From Flavitalea plasmicola (GTDB lineage Bacteria > Bacteroidota > Bacteroidia > Chitinophagales > Chitinophagaceae): a DNA stretch of 64,000 nucleotides. Positions 36,154 through 44,918 of the stretch are shown here, one piece after another; positions within the stretch are counted from its first letter, which is position 1; the number at the start of each line of letters is the position of its first letter. The DNA is taken from positions 278,956 through 342,955 of the forward strand of contig NZ_JAUOTO010000003.1 in the NCBI RefSeq assembly GCF_030546645.1. Reading direction: 5' to 3'. The translations under genes and the position numbers were made by a program. Below the pieces are notes generated by a model, which saw only the letters and a list, made by a program, of their open reading frames with translations, was not told where the DNA came from and made no database searches.

Positions 36154-38043
36154 TTATTTTATCACAGGCAAAATGAGCTGGGACGGATGCTCGCTATCAT
36201 GGAATACATGGATACTCTCTTTTTGGAAATCGCCGTCCCCGCAGGTATAGATATTGACAAATTTCTGGGGATTGCGATCCACCAGGGGGAACCAGGAGCT
36301 TTGCACCTGGACCATCAGCCGGTGGCCTTTTTTAAAGGTATGCGCAATATCCGGAATGGAGAAACGAACGGTCTCTATTTTCCCCGGCCTGAAGGCTACC
36401 GGCTTTTCGAAGCTTTCGCGGAACCGGCCCCGCATCACTTCTCCCCGCACCAGCATCTGATAACCGCCCATGGGAACAGTCTTCGGCGTTTCGCGACGGC
36501 CTGCCGGGGCTTCATTGCCATAGGTAAAATCATCCGGAAAGACATCTATCAGCTTCACGACAAAGTCAGCGTCCTCGCCGCTTAAACTGACCTTCAGATC
36601 GGCCGTCACGGGACCGCCCAATGTAAGGTCCTCGGTCAACACCGGGGTCTGATAGGTCAGCACATCGGGACGCCGGGAGGCAAAACGCTGATCATCTGTC
36701 ATATATTCCCGTGTGCGATCGAAATGAACATCTTCCGTATAAGGGACGGGGTGGGCCGGATCGCTGATATATTCGTCGGCACTGCTGCCCGCCGAAGGTT
36801 TTACCCATGCCAATCCGCCGCCAGCCTGTAAATAAATTGGCTGGTCTTTTTCGTCGGCCGGCGGCCATTGGCTGAATTGCTTCCAGGTGTTCTCCCCGGT
36901 GAAGAAGATCGTGGCCGCAGCCAGCCGGGGATCGGCGCCCTTGCCTTTGAGGAAATAATTGAAGAAAGGTATCTCGATGTTATTCTCATACCAGAAGGAT
37001 GTATTGCTGCCGAACTGCACGTTGCCCAGGTGGGTTCCATCGAGGGACGCCCACTGGCCGTGATACCAGGGACCCATGACCAGGTGACTATTCGTGGCAG
37101 GACTCTGCGCCTTCAGCGCTTTGTAAACATTCCAGGCGCCAAAGCAGTCTTCTGCGTCGAACAGGCCGCCCACTACCAGCATGGCCGGCTTGATATCGTA
37201 CAACGCGACCCGTGCGTTTCGTGCCTGCCACCAGGCGTCCCGGTTGGGATGCTGGTACAGGTCCTTCCAAAAGGCAATGCTATCCCCTGTCAGCTGCATG
37301 ATATGCTGCAGCGCGCCTGTTTGCAGGTACCACTGGTAATTGTCCTTCGAGTTGAAGTTGAAGTTGGAAGGAGCTATGGTCGTGGGCTGCGGCCGTGGTT
37401 TGCCGAAAGAGGAATAGAAGGCCCAGCCGTCCATCTGAAAAAAAGCGCCGTTGTGGTGAAAATCGTCTCCCATGAACCAATCCGTTACAGGCGCCTGGGG
37501 ACTCACCGCTGCAAGGGCCGGGTGGGCGCTGGCAGCCGCCATGGTGGAATAAAAGCCGGGATAGGAGATGCCGAAAACACCCACCTTGCCATTATTGAAA
37601 GGAATATGCTTGACCATCCAGTCGATGGCGTCATACGTATCGCTGGCCTCGTCCACCTCCTTATCTGTTTTCTTGTCCTTATTAAAAGGGCGTACGTCCA
37701 CGAACTGACCTTCGCTCATCCAGCGTCCACGGACATCCTGGGTGACCATAATATATCCCTCCCGGAGATAATAGCGGAGATAGCCTGTGAAGAAATTTTT
37801 CCATTTGTCCTCTCCGTACGGAGCGCAGGAATAAGGCGTGCGTGTAAGCAGGATCGGGTGCCTTTCTGTGGTATCCTTGGGAATGTAAAAGGTCGTGAAC
37901 AGCTTAACGCCGTCCCGCATAGGAATGGATCGCTCCATTTTATAGTAGTTCCCGCGGATCCAGGCGCTGTCCTGGCTCGTACCCTGACCGAAAGCCATGC
38001 CGCTGGCTACAAAAAAAAGGAGCGAAAAAAGAAGTTTTCTCAT
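36154..38043 (-). CDS. CocE/NonD-family hydrolase (X-Pro dipeptidyl-peptidase S15 fold), copy 2
   Basis: The protein has about 629 residues and starts MRKLLFSLLFFVASGMAFGQ, a signal peptide; an upstream in-frame ATG would add 17 residues before it. It shows the same layout as copy 1: GISYPGF nucleophile elbow, GGLFDAEDCF acid, GPWYHGQW His, and the jelly-roll domain near its end (HTFKKGHRLMVQVQSSWFPLVD). An insertion of about 20 residues before the jelly-roll motif (DDFTYGNEAPAGRRETPKTV) is absent from copy 1. The divergent neighbour starts only 36 bases away, so the two promoters must overlap. Confidence 0.88.
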   Translation of the reverse strand: MRKLLFSLLFFVASGMAFGQGTSQDSAWIRGNYYKMERSIPMRDGVKLFTTFYIPKDTTERHPILLTRTPYSCAPYGEDKWKNFFTGYLRYYLREGYIMVTQDVRGRWMSEGQFVDVRPFNKDKKTDKEVDEASDTYDAIDWMVKHIPFNNGKVGVFGISYPGFYSTMAAASAHPALAAVSPQAPVTDWFMGDDFHHNGAFFQMDGWAFYSSFGKPRPQPTTIAPSNFNFNSKDNYQWYLQTGALQHIMQLTGDSIAFWKDLYQHPNRDAWWQARNARVALYDIKPAMLVVGGLFDAEDCFGAWNVYKALKAQSPATNSHLVMGPWYHGQWASLDGTHLGNVQFGSNTSFWYENNIEIPFFNYFLKGKGADPRLAAATIFFTGENTWKQFSQWPPADEKDQPIYLQAGGGLAWVKPSAGSSADEYISDPAHPVPYTEDVHFDRTREYMTDDQRFASRRPDVLTYQTPVLTEDLTLGGPVTADLKVSLSGEDADFVVKLIDVFPDDFTYGNEAPAGRRETPKTVPMGGYQMLVRGEVMRGRFRESFEKPVAFRPGKIETVRFSIPDIAHTFKKGHRLMVQVQSSWFPLVDRNPQKFVNIYTCGDGDFQKESIHVFHDSEHPSQLILPVIK

Positions 38044-38079
38044 GTCTGCGGTTAATTTTAGTTTTATGCCATCAAATTT

Positions 38080-38577
38080 ATGAACCAGAACCAACAGTTA
38101 ATAAAGAAATTCTACGACTGTTTTGGGAAAAGGGATTGGAAAGGCATGCTCGACTGCTACCATGAGGAGATATTCTTCTACGACCCTGTCTTTCAAAACC
38201 TCGAAGGCGCCGAAGTGCGGGCCATGTGGGAAATGCTGCTGCGTAATGCAACGGACCTGCAGGTGACTGCCGCCGATATCGTCGCGGCTGATGACTATGG
38301 TTCCTGTCATTGGGTGGCCACCTATACTTTCTCTGCAACGGGACGGCAGGTAGTCAACAAATGCAAGGCTTCTTTCACTTTCAGCGGGGGAAAGATCATC
38401 GAGCACCAGGACGAGTTCAGCTTCTGGAACTGGAGCCGGCAGGCATTGGGCTTGCCCGGCCTGCTGCTGGGGTGGTCATCCCTTATTCAAAGGAAAGTGA
38501 GACGACAGGCAAGACGAAGCCTGGATAAGTTCATCGCCACGCAGGACGCTGCAACGTCCATTTCATCACAGCAATAA
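38080..38577 (+). CDS. NTF2-like (SnoaL-type) protein
   Basis: The protein has 165 residues with an NTF2-like cone fold: an N-terminal helix (NQQLIKKFYDCFGKRDWKGMLDCYHEEIFFYDPVFQNLEG) and later strands (GRQVVNKCKASFTFSGGKIIEHQDEFSFWNWSRQALG). Proteins of this kind are isomerases, dehydratases or small-ligand carriers; catalytic residues vary and none can be assigned here. No signal peptide. Its stop is directly followed by the ATG of the glycosylasparaginase gene, so they share a transcript. Confidence 0.8.
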   Translation: MNQNQQLIKKFYDCFGKRDWKGMLDCYHEEIFFYDPVFQNLEGAEVRAMWEMLLRNATDLQVTAADIVAADDYGSCHWVATYTFSATGRQVVNKCKASFTFSGGKIIEHQDEFSFWNWSRQALGLPGLLLGWSSLIQRKVRRQARRSLDKFIATQDAATSISSQQ

Positions 38578-39627
38578 ATGTTTCCCAATATGTCCAATCG
38601 AAGGAAATTCTTACGATCCTCTTTTTTATCCTCATTTGGCCTCCTGCTGGGCCGGAAGCTACATGCAGGGGGGCCTTATCCCCGGCTCGCGGGCAATCCT
38701 GTCGTCATCTCCACCTGGGACACAGGGCTGGCTGCCAATGCGGGCGCCTGGAAGATCCTGGGCAGCAATGGCAGGGCGCTGGATGCCGTGGAGACGGGCG
38801 TACGCGTGACGGAAGACGAGATCAATTGCTGTGTGGGGCTGGGGGCCAACCCGGACCGGGACGGCTTCGTCACCCTGGACGCCTGTATCATGGATGAAAA
38901 AGGCAACTGCGGGAGCGTAGGATTCCTGGAACGGATCAAGCATCCCATCTCCGTGGCCAGAAGGGTAATGGAAAAGACGCCCCACGTCATGCTGGTAGGT
39001 TCCGGCGCCCAGCAATTTGCCGTGGCGGAAGGATTTCACCTGGAAGAGCAAAAGCTTTCCGATGATGCAAAAAAAGCTTATGAGCAATGGCTGAAAAAGT
39101 CGGAATACAAGCCTGTTATCAACATAGAAAACACCCGGTCGGGAGGGGCTGGTCATGGTCCTTCCGCACCCACCCGTCTGTCCAACGGCGACTGGAACCA
39201 TGACACCATCGGCATGGTAGCCATGGACGCAGCCGGTGATCTCAGCGGCAGCTGTACCACCAGCGGCATGGGCTTTAAGATGAGAGGAAGATTGGGCGAT
39301 TCCCCCATCATCGGCGCCGGCCTCTTCGTGGACAATGAAGTCGGCGCCTGCACCGCCACCGGGCAGGGCGAAGATGTCATCCGTATGTGCGGCTCCCACA
39401 CGGTGGTAGAGCTCATGCGCCAGGGTATGTCCCCCGAACAGGCCTGCAAGGCGGCGGTGGAGCGGATCATCCGCATAAAAGGCGAAAAAGCCAAAGAGAT
39501 CCAGGTGGCTTTCCTGGCCCTGAACAAGAAAGGGGAAACAGGCGCCTTCGCCATTCAGAAGGGATTTAGCTATGCTTTGAAAAATAATAAAGAAGAAAGG
39601 ATGTACACTGCGAAGAGCTGGTACTGA
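38578..39627 (+). CDS. N4-(beta-N-acetylglucosaminyl)-L-asparaginase
   Basis: The protein has 349 residues. NRRKFLRSSF and a hydrophobic stretch form a Tat-like export signal. It is a glycosylasparaginase (Ntn hydrolase): the chain self-cleaves before Thr210 in WNHDTIGMVA, making alpha and beta subunits with Thr210 as nucleophile; GSCTTSGMGFK and RLGDSPIIGAG are the substrate-site motifs. It hydrolyses the bond between GlcNAc and Asn, the last step of N-glycoprotein breakdown, as in the flavobacterial enzyme. Together with the GH20-GH29 protein this fits N-glycan use. It begins at the base after the preceding stop. Confidence 0.93.
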   Translation: MFPNMSNRRKFLRSSFLSSFGLLLGRKLHAGGPYPRLAGNPVVISTWDTGLAANAGAWKILGSNGRALDAVETGVRVTEDEINCCVGLGANPDRDGFVTLDACIMDEKGNCGSVGFLERIKHPISVARRVMEKTPHVMLVGSGAQQFAVAEGFHLEEQKLSDDAKKAYEQWLKKSEYKPVINIENTRSGGAGHGPSAPTRLSNGDWNHDTIGMVAMDAAGDLSGSCTTSGMGFKMRGRLGDSPIIGAGLFVDNEVGACTATGQGEDVIRMCGSHTVVELMRQGMSPEQACKAAVERIIRIKGEKAKEIQVAFLALNKKGETGAFAIQKGFSYALKNNKEERMYTAKSWY

Positions 39628-39641
39628 TAAAATAATCCACT

Positions 39642-40385
39642 ATGTCGTTCAAACTGGAGATATGCAGCTTCGACCTTGCGTCGGCGCTGACCGCACAGGA
39701 TGCTGGAGCACACAGGATCGAGCTTTGCGCAGGACCGGCCGAAGGAGGGACCACTCCCGGCCCCGGCGTGATCAGGGCTGCCAGGGAAAGATTGCACATT
39801 GATCTTTACCCCATCATCCGTCCGCGCGGCGGCGATTTTCTATATTCGGACGAAGAATACGACACGATGCTGAAAGAGGTAGCCTGGTGTAAAGACGTGG
39901 GATGCAACGGCGTCGTTATTGGCATACTGAAGGCCGATGGCACGATCGACAAAAAACGCGCTGCCCGCCTGGTAGACCTGGCCTATCCTTTGGGCGTTAC
40001 CTTTCACCGGGCCTTCGACTGGGCCGCCAATCCTTTCGAGGCGATGGAGGACATCATCAGCATTGGATGCGAGCGTATCCTTACTTCCGGCCAGCGGCCT
40101 GCCGCAATTGAAGGAGCCACGATGATCAATGAACTGGTGAGACAGGCGGATGACCGGATTGTCATCATGCCGGGTTCAGGCGTACGATCGGAAAATATTC
40201 TGCAGCTGCTGGAAAAGACGGATGCAAACGAGTTCCACACTTCGGCAAGGACAAAGAAGTCCAGCCAGATGGAATTTATCAACGAAGCGATGAAGGAAGA
40301 TCAGTCGGTCGTCGCGGCGGACGGACCGGAGATAGAAAAGATGATAGGGATACTGGCCGCCCGGGAGCGCCAGTATCCGGCATAA
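39642..40385 (+). CDS. cutC: CutC family protein
   Basis: The protein has 247 residues, a TIM barrel with the family signatures EICSFDLASALTAQDAGAHRIELCAG, IRPRGGDFLYS, FHRAFDW and LTSGQRPAA. Older work calls it a copper homeostasis protein; later work questions direct copper binding, and its enzymatic role is open. It follows the glycosylasparaginase by 14 bases, an arrangement I recall from related genomes and which suggests a role linked to amino-sugar breakdown. It converges with pyk with only 5 bases between the stops. Confidence 0.92.
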   Translation: MSFKLEICSFDLASALTAQDAGAHRIELCAGPAEGGTTPGPGVIRAARERLHIDLYPIIRPRGGDFLYSDEEYDTMLKEVAWCKDVGCNGVVIGILKADGTIDKKRAARLVDLAYPLGVTFHRAFDWAANPFEAMEDIISIGCERILTSGQRPAAIEGATMINELVRQADDRIVIMPGSGVRSENILQLLEKTDANEFHTSARTKKSSQMEFINEAMKEDQSVVAADGPEIEKMIGILAARERQYPA

Positions 40386-40390
40386 GGCAT

Positions 40391-41884
40391 TTAGTTTATT
40401 TTCGTGATCTTAAGCATATTCGTAGGCAGGTGCTGCTCGATAGGCAGGCTGCCCGTGTTCACCACCACATCGCCTTTCTTGATAAAGGCCCTTTCCTTCA
40501 GGATGGTGTGCTGATCCTGGATGATGTCGTCGATACCTTCTTCTTCCGCATAGTGAAAGGCGCGCACACCCCAGCTGAGACTCAACTGATTGATGAGCGT
40601 TTTCTCTTTGGAGAAGATATACAACGGGGACTTCGGACGATAGCTGGATAATATGAATGCCGTATATCCACTTTGGGTCATACCTACCAGTGCGTCGGCA
40701 TTGGCGTCCTTGGCCAGCTTACAGGCGTTGTAACAGATGGCGTCGCTGAGAAAGGAAGGGGAGTGGGGCTGCGGTACCAGATCCTCTTCCCTGTTATATG
40801 GATATTCTGTTCTTTCCACTTCCAGGATGATCTTGCGCATCGTCTCTACCACCAGCACGGGATGCTGACCCGTCGCCGTTTCGGCGCTGAGCATGACGGC
40901 ATCGGCGCCTTCCAGCACGGCATTGGCTACGTCCGTGATCTCGCTGCGGTTGGGCTTTACGCGATCGATCATGCTTTCCATCATCTGTGTGGCCACGATG
41001 ACCGGCTTGGCCCGGTGGATACATTTACGGATGATCTCGCGCTGCGCCATGGGAACTTTTTCCACCGGCAATTCCACGCCGAGGTCTCCCCGGGCAACCA
41101 TCACGCCATCTGATTCCAGGACGATATTTCGCAGGTCTTCAAGGGCCGAGGGCATTTCTATCTTGGCGATGACCTTGGTGAGGCTATTCTTCTCCGCAAG
41201 CCGGCGTTTCAGGTCGATGATGTCCTCTACTTTCCGTACAAAGGACAATGCCACCCAATCACATTGCTGTGCGATGATGAAATCCAGGTCGACAATATCT
41301 TTTTCCGTCATTGCCGGAAGAGAGATCTTCGTGTCAGGGAGATTGACCCCTTTCTTGGGCAGCAGCGTTCCGCCATAGGTGACGGCTACCTTTACATCGC
41401 CGTCGGGAGAGACGCTGACCACCACCACTTCCAGCTTGCCGTCGTCGATCAATATCTTGTTGCCCACCTGGACGTCGTGATGGAGGTCAGGATAGGAAAC
41501 ATAGATCTTTTCTTTTGTTCCAACGACCTTTTCTCTCGAAGTAAAGGTCAGAATATCGCCGGGGACGATGGCAAGCCCTCCGTCCTTGATATCACCCACG
41601 CGAAGCTTGGGTCCCTGAAGGTCGGCAAGTATGGAGATATTATAAGGTTCGGCTACATTGATCTTCCGGATATGTTCGATGATCTTCGCTTTATCCTCAT
41701 GGTTGCCATGAGAAAAGTTCAACCGGAAAACATTGACGCCGGCTTTCACCAGCTCCAGGAGCTTTTCATAAGTATCGCAGGCGGGGCCTACGGTAGCTAC
41801 GATCTTTGTCTTGTGAAAAGTATGTTGAAGGCCTGCCTGCTTATCCATACCCTCATACAGGTATTTCGATAAATTCTTTGACAT
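40391..41884 (-). CDS. pyk: Pyruvate kinase
   Basis: The protein has 497 residues, standard for the family. TKIVATVGPAC, NFSHG, the ADLQGPKLRVG segment, IAKIEMPSALEDL, MVARGDLGVELP and ATQMMESMI give the complete active site (K+ and Mg2+ ligands, phosphoenolpyruvate and ADP sites). The C-terminal domain (about 370-480) would hold the allosteric site. It produces pyruvate and ATP in the last step of glycolysis. It follows pfkA by 23 bases, forming a glycolytic operon. An alternative start is the Met at residue 13. Confidence 0.97.
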   Translation of the reverse strand: MSKNLSKYLYEGMDKQAGLQHTFHKTKIVATVGPACDTYEKLLELVKAGVNVFRLNFSHGNHEDKAKIIEHIRKINVAEPYNISILADLQGPKLRVGDIKDGGLAIVPGDILTFTSREKVVGTKEKIYVSYPDLHHDVQVGNKILIDDGKLEVVVVSVSPDGDVKVAVTYGGTLLPKKGVNLPDTKISLPAMTEKDIVDLDFIIAQQCDWVALSFVRKVEDIIDLKRRLAEKNSLTKVIAKIEMPSALEDLRNIVLESDGVMVARGDLGVELPVEKVPMAQREIIRKCIHRAKPVIVATQMMESMIDRVKPNRSEITDVANAVLEGADAVMLSAETATGQHPVLVVETMRKIILEVERTEYPYNREEDLVPQPHSPSFLSDAICYNACKLAKDANADALVGMTQSGYTAFILSSYRPKSPLYIFSKEKTLINQLSLSWGVRAFHYAEEEGIDDIIQDQHTILKERAFIKKGDVVVNTGSLPIEQHLPTNMLKITKIN

Positions 41885-41907
41885 TGACGCGTGGTTTATT
41901 ATTTTTT

Positions 41908-42891
41908 TTACGAAGCTAATATCTTAACGATCTTCAGCCAGTCTTCGCTGATCCTTTGTTTGGCTTTTACCGCTTTTTCGAGAGGGGTGTAGTGCATCCT
42001 GTTGTTGACGATGCCTACCATAACATTATGACGACCTTCCAACAGGCATTCTACGGCAGAATAGCCCATACGGCTGGCGATTAGACGATCCATACAGCTG
42101 GGGGCGCCGCCTCTTTGTATATGACCCAGTACGCAGACCCGGGTGTCGGCCGAGGGCAGACGCTCCTTGATCACTTTTGCGACTTCACCCGCGCCGCCAA
42201 AATTGTCCCCTTCGGCTACAACGATGAGGTTCACCAGCTTCTTACGGCGCTCTTTTTCCAGCAGGCCGCTTACCAGTTCCTCGATATCCGTCTTGCGTTC
42301 CGGGATGAGGATGTTTTCCGCTCCTGTGGCAATACCGCTGTGCAGGGCGATATAACCGGCATCTCTTCCCATGACCTCGATGATGAAAAGACGGTCATGG
42401 GCGTCGGCCGTATCCCTGATCTTGTCGATAGCTTCTACAGCCGTATTGACGGCCGTATCGAAACCGATGGTGAAATCAGTGCCTGCAATGTCCTTGTCGA
42501 TCGTGCCCGGCAGACCGATGCAGGGAATATCGAATTCCGAGCTCAGCTTATGTGCGCCCCGGAAAGATCCATCGCCTCCGATGACCACCAGGCCATTGAC
42601 ACCCAGCTTCTTCAGGTTGGCATAGGCTTTCTTCCGGCCTTCGTGCTCAAAAAATTCTTTGCAGCGGGCGGTCTTAAGAATGGTGCCGCCCCTTTGTATG
42701 ATGTTGGCTACGCTTCTCGAATGCATCGGCACGATATCGTTTTCGATCATCCCCGCATAGCCCCGCATGATGCCAAATACTTCCAATCCATTATAAATAC
42801 CGGTACGAACAACGGCACGGATGGCTGCATTCATCCCCGGTGCATCGCCGCCGGAAGTGAGCACACCAATTTTTGTGACTTTGTTTTCCAT
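41908..42891 (-). CDS. pfkA: 6-phosphofructokinase
   Basis: The protein has 327 residues. GVLTSGGDAPGMNAAIR, GGDGSFRGA (ATP binding), GTIDKDI (catalytic Asp) and MGRDAGYIA (fructose-6-phosphate site) identify an ATP-dependent group A phosphofructokinase. Gly after GGDGS is the residue associated with ATP rather than pyrophosphate use. It phosphorylates fructose-6-phosphate, the product of NagB in this window. On the minus strand TATTTTTG (42984-42991) matches the Bacteroidota -7 promoter element and would give an 85-base leader. Confidence 0.97.
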   Translation of the reverse strand: MENKVTKIGVLTSGGDAPGMNAAIRAVVRTGIYNGLEVFGIMRGYAGMIENDIVPMHSRSVANIIQRGGTILKTARCKEFFEHEGRKKAYANLKKLGVNGLVVIGGDGSFRGAHKLSSEFDIPCIGLPGTIDKDIAGTDFTIGFDTAVNTAVEAIDKIRDTADAHDRLFIIEVMGRDAGYIALHSGIATGAENILIPERKTDIEELVSGLLEKERRKKLVNLIVVAEGDNFGGAGEVAKVIKERLPSADTRVCVLGHIQRGGAPSCMDRLIASRMGYSAVECLLEGRHNVMVGIVNNRMHYTPLEKAVKAKQRISEDWLKIVKILAS

Positions 42892-43058
42892 CTAAAATTT
42901 GCTTCTGATGATTTCAATTTTAAAAAAACTTCAATTAATGGCAAGATTCATTGAAAAATTTCTACCTTAACTAAAAGAAGTCCCAAAAATAAGGATTTGA
43001 TTTGATTCAACCACAACTAAACCGAATGATGTTGTTTTAGTTACGCAAAGCTCTATGT

Positions 43059-43976
43059 ATGGAATTTGGAAAAGTGCAGAACCTGGAAGCGATAAATTTT
43101 TCCCTTCCTCCGGATGACGTAATGACCGGCGAACTTTTACAGCGGCTCAGGCCCGGCCCTTCTGCCGAATTGCAGATCTATGTCGGCGCCACCCGCTGGA
43201 GGATCAAGGAATGGGTTGGTACCCTTTATCCCAAAAAGACAAAAGAGAAGGATTTTCTTTCACAATACGTACGACAGTTCAATGCCATTGAGCTGAATGC
43301 CATGTGGTACAATCTGCAGCCAAAGGAGGTGATTGAAAAATGGGCGGCATTGGCGGGCAGGGATTTTCGCTATTGTCCAAAGTTCTCCAACACCATCAGC
43401 CACGAGCTGCAGCTGAAAGACGCCGGAAAGGATACGGATCTGTTCGTTGATCATATGCGGCATTTCGGTCCGGCCCTCGGGCCTTCTTTCCTGCAATTAT
43501 CCGATGGCTTCGGCCCTGACAAGGCAGGGCTATTGCATCATTACCTGCGACAACTGCCCCCGGATTTCCGCACCTGCGTTGAGCTACGGCAGCAAGCCTG
43601 GTTTACGTCCGCTGCCGGAAAGGATACCTGGGACCTTTTTCGTCAATTGGGCATCGGTGCTGTCATCACCGATACTTCCGGCAGGAGGGATGTGATCCAC
43701 ATGCGGCTGACGGCGCCCTTTGCCTTTATCCGCTTTGTATCCAACAGCGGACATGCTACGGATCATTCCCGCATCGACGCCTGGGCCCACCGGATCAGCA
43801 GCTGGGTGAAAGGAGGGCTGAGGGAGGTATACTTTTTTGTACATGCCCATAATGAAGAGCATACGCCCGCATTGGCGGCATATGCCATTGAGCAATTCAA
43901 TCAAAAATGCGGAACACGCCTGACGCCGCCAAAGACCCATCACGAAGACGAGGCAAAACCATTAACGCTCTTCTAA
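43059..43976 (+). CDS. DUF72 (YecE-type) protein
   Basis: The protein has 305 residues, a TIM-barrel-like DUF72 member: IYVGATRWRIKEWVGTLYPKKTKEKDFLSQYVRQFNAIELNAMWYN near the N-terminus, FRYCPKFSNTISH, FLQLSDGFGPD and VELRQQAWF are its conserved segments. Function is unknown across the family despite wide distribution. It is cytoplasmic, with no signal. The stop lies one base before that of the convergent CtlX gene, so both must end by other means than a terminator between them. Confidence 0.9.
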   Translation: MEFGKVQNLEAINFSLPPDDVMTGELLQRLRPGPSAELQIYVGATRWRIKEWVGTLYPKKTKEKDFLSQYVRQFNAIELNAMWYNLQPKEVIEKWAALAGRDFRYCPKFSNTISHELQLKDAGKDTDLFVDHMRHFGPALGPSFLQLSDGFGPDKAGLLHHYLRQLPPDFRTCVELRQQAWFTSAAGKDTWDLFRQLGIGAVITDTSGRRDVIHMRLTAPFAFIRFVSNSGHATDHSRIDAWAHRISSWVKGGLREVYFFVHAHNEEHTPALAAYAIEQFNQKCGTRLTPPKTHHEDEAKPLTLF

Positions 43977-43977
43977 G

Positions 43978-44895
43978 TTATTGCGCCAGGCCGGGCAGAT
44001 GTATCTCCGCCATCATGCAGCGGGCACTGCCGCCGCCATTGGTCTCGATGGTCATCAGGGAAGAATGGACGATACGGTTGTACGATCGCAGTTTTTCTAC
44101 CTGTTCAGCAGTGAGCGATCCGAAAGCCTGGGAGGACATGACCAGCAGCTTTTCATCGTTGGCATTATGTACCTGCAGCATATTGCCGGCAAAATGGTTC
44201 ATCTGGTCCAACGAGATAGGAATGATCTCTTTTCCCGTCCCGCGAATGGTGGCTTCCACATGCTCCCGCTGGAAGGATTCCGGTATGGAATCCAGGCAGA
44301 TCACCACATAACGGTCGGCAACGCACATCATCACGTTCGTATGATAGATGGGGTTGTTGGAAGCATCCACCGCCACAAATACTTCCGGTTGATAGTCCAT
44401 CTTTATACAGAAATCTTCCAGCACCTGCCTGTCTGTTCTGGGGGAGAGGCAGGCATAGGCAATGCGCCGTTCCCTGTCCAATACCATGCTACCAGTGCCC
44501 TCCAGGAAAAGCGCTTCCTTTTCATAACCGCTGAGGTCCACCGTCACATCTGCCCGGAATTTTTTTGCCAGCTGCTGCAATACCCCGGGCTTTCTTTCCA
44601 GCCGCCGGTTCTGCGCATACATGGGATAAAGACAGACAATGCCTTCCTCGTGGAAGGAAACCCAATTATTGGGGAAAATAGAATCCGGCGTATAAGGCTC
44701 AGGCGTATCATCGACCACCGTGACGTCCACCCCGTTGTCACGAAGCATTTGGACAAAATCTTCGAATTCAGCCAGGGCCTTATCCTGGGTGTGATGATCA
44801 CTGGCGGCTGACTGAAAGGCATTGTTCACGGCCGTCTCGGCATTGAAGCTGAAATTCACCGGCCGTATCATCAGTATGTGGGAAGTCGTTTGCAT
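43978..44895 (-). CDS. ctlX: Citrulline/dimethylarginine-type hydrolase (CtlX-like, pentein fold)
   Basis: The protein has 305 residues. It starts MQTTSHILMIRPVNFSFN; the upstream ATG adds 20 residues not expected in the family. Pentein guanidine-modifying fold with Glu132 (FLEGTGS), His185 (IYHTNVMM) and nucleophile Cys293 (GGSARCMMAEIHL). The group is annotated as citrulline utilisation hydrolase or dimethylarginine hydrolase. It follows an arginine-deiminase-like gene by 23 bases, so the two probably act together on arginine or a derivative. Confidence 0.85.
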   Translation of the reverse strand: MQTTSHILMIRPVNFSFNAETAVNNAFQSAASDHHTQDKALAEFEDFVQMLRDNGVDVTVVDDTPEPYTPDSIFPNNWVSFHEEGIVCLYPMYAQNRRLERKPGVLQQLAKKFRADVTVDLSGYEKEALFLEGTGSMVLDRERRIAYACLSPRTDRQVLEDFCIKMDYQPEVFVAVDASNNPIYHTNVMMCVADRYVVICLDSIPESFQREHVEATIRGTGKEIIPISLDQMNHFAGNMLQVHNANDEKLLVMSSQAFGSLTAEQVEKLRSYNRIVHSSLMTIETNGGGSARCMMAEIHLPGLAQ

Positions 44896-44918
44896 AGAAG
44901 TAGTTTGCAAAAAAATGC

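Noticed and set aside
36868..38055. 395-codon open frame antisense to the second CocE-type gene
   Set aside because: It is a shadow of the sense gene and would cross its start region.
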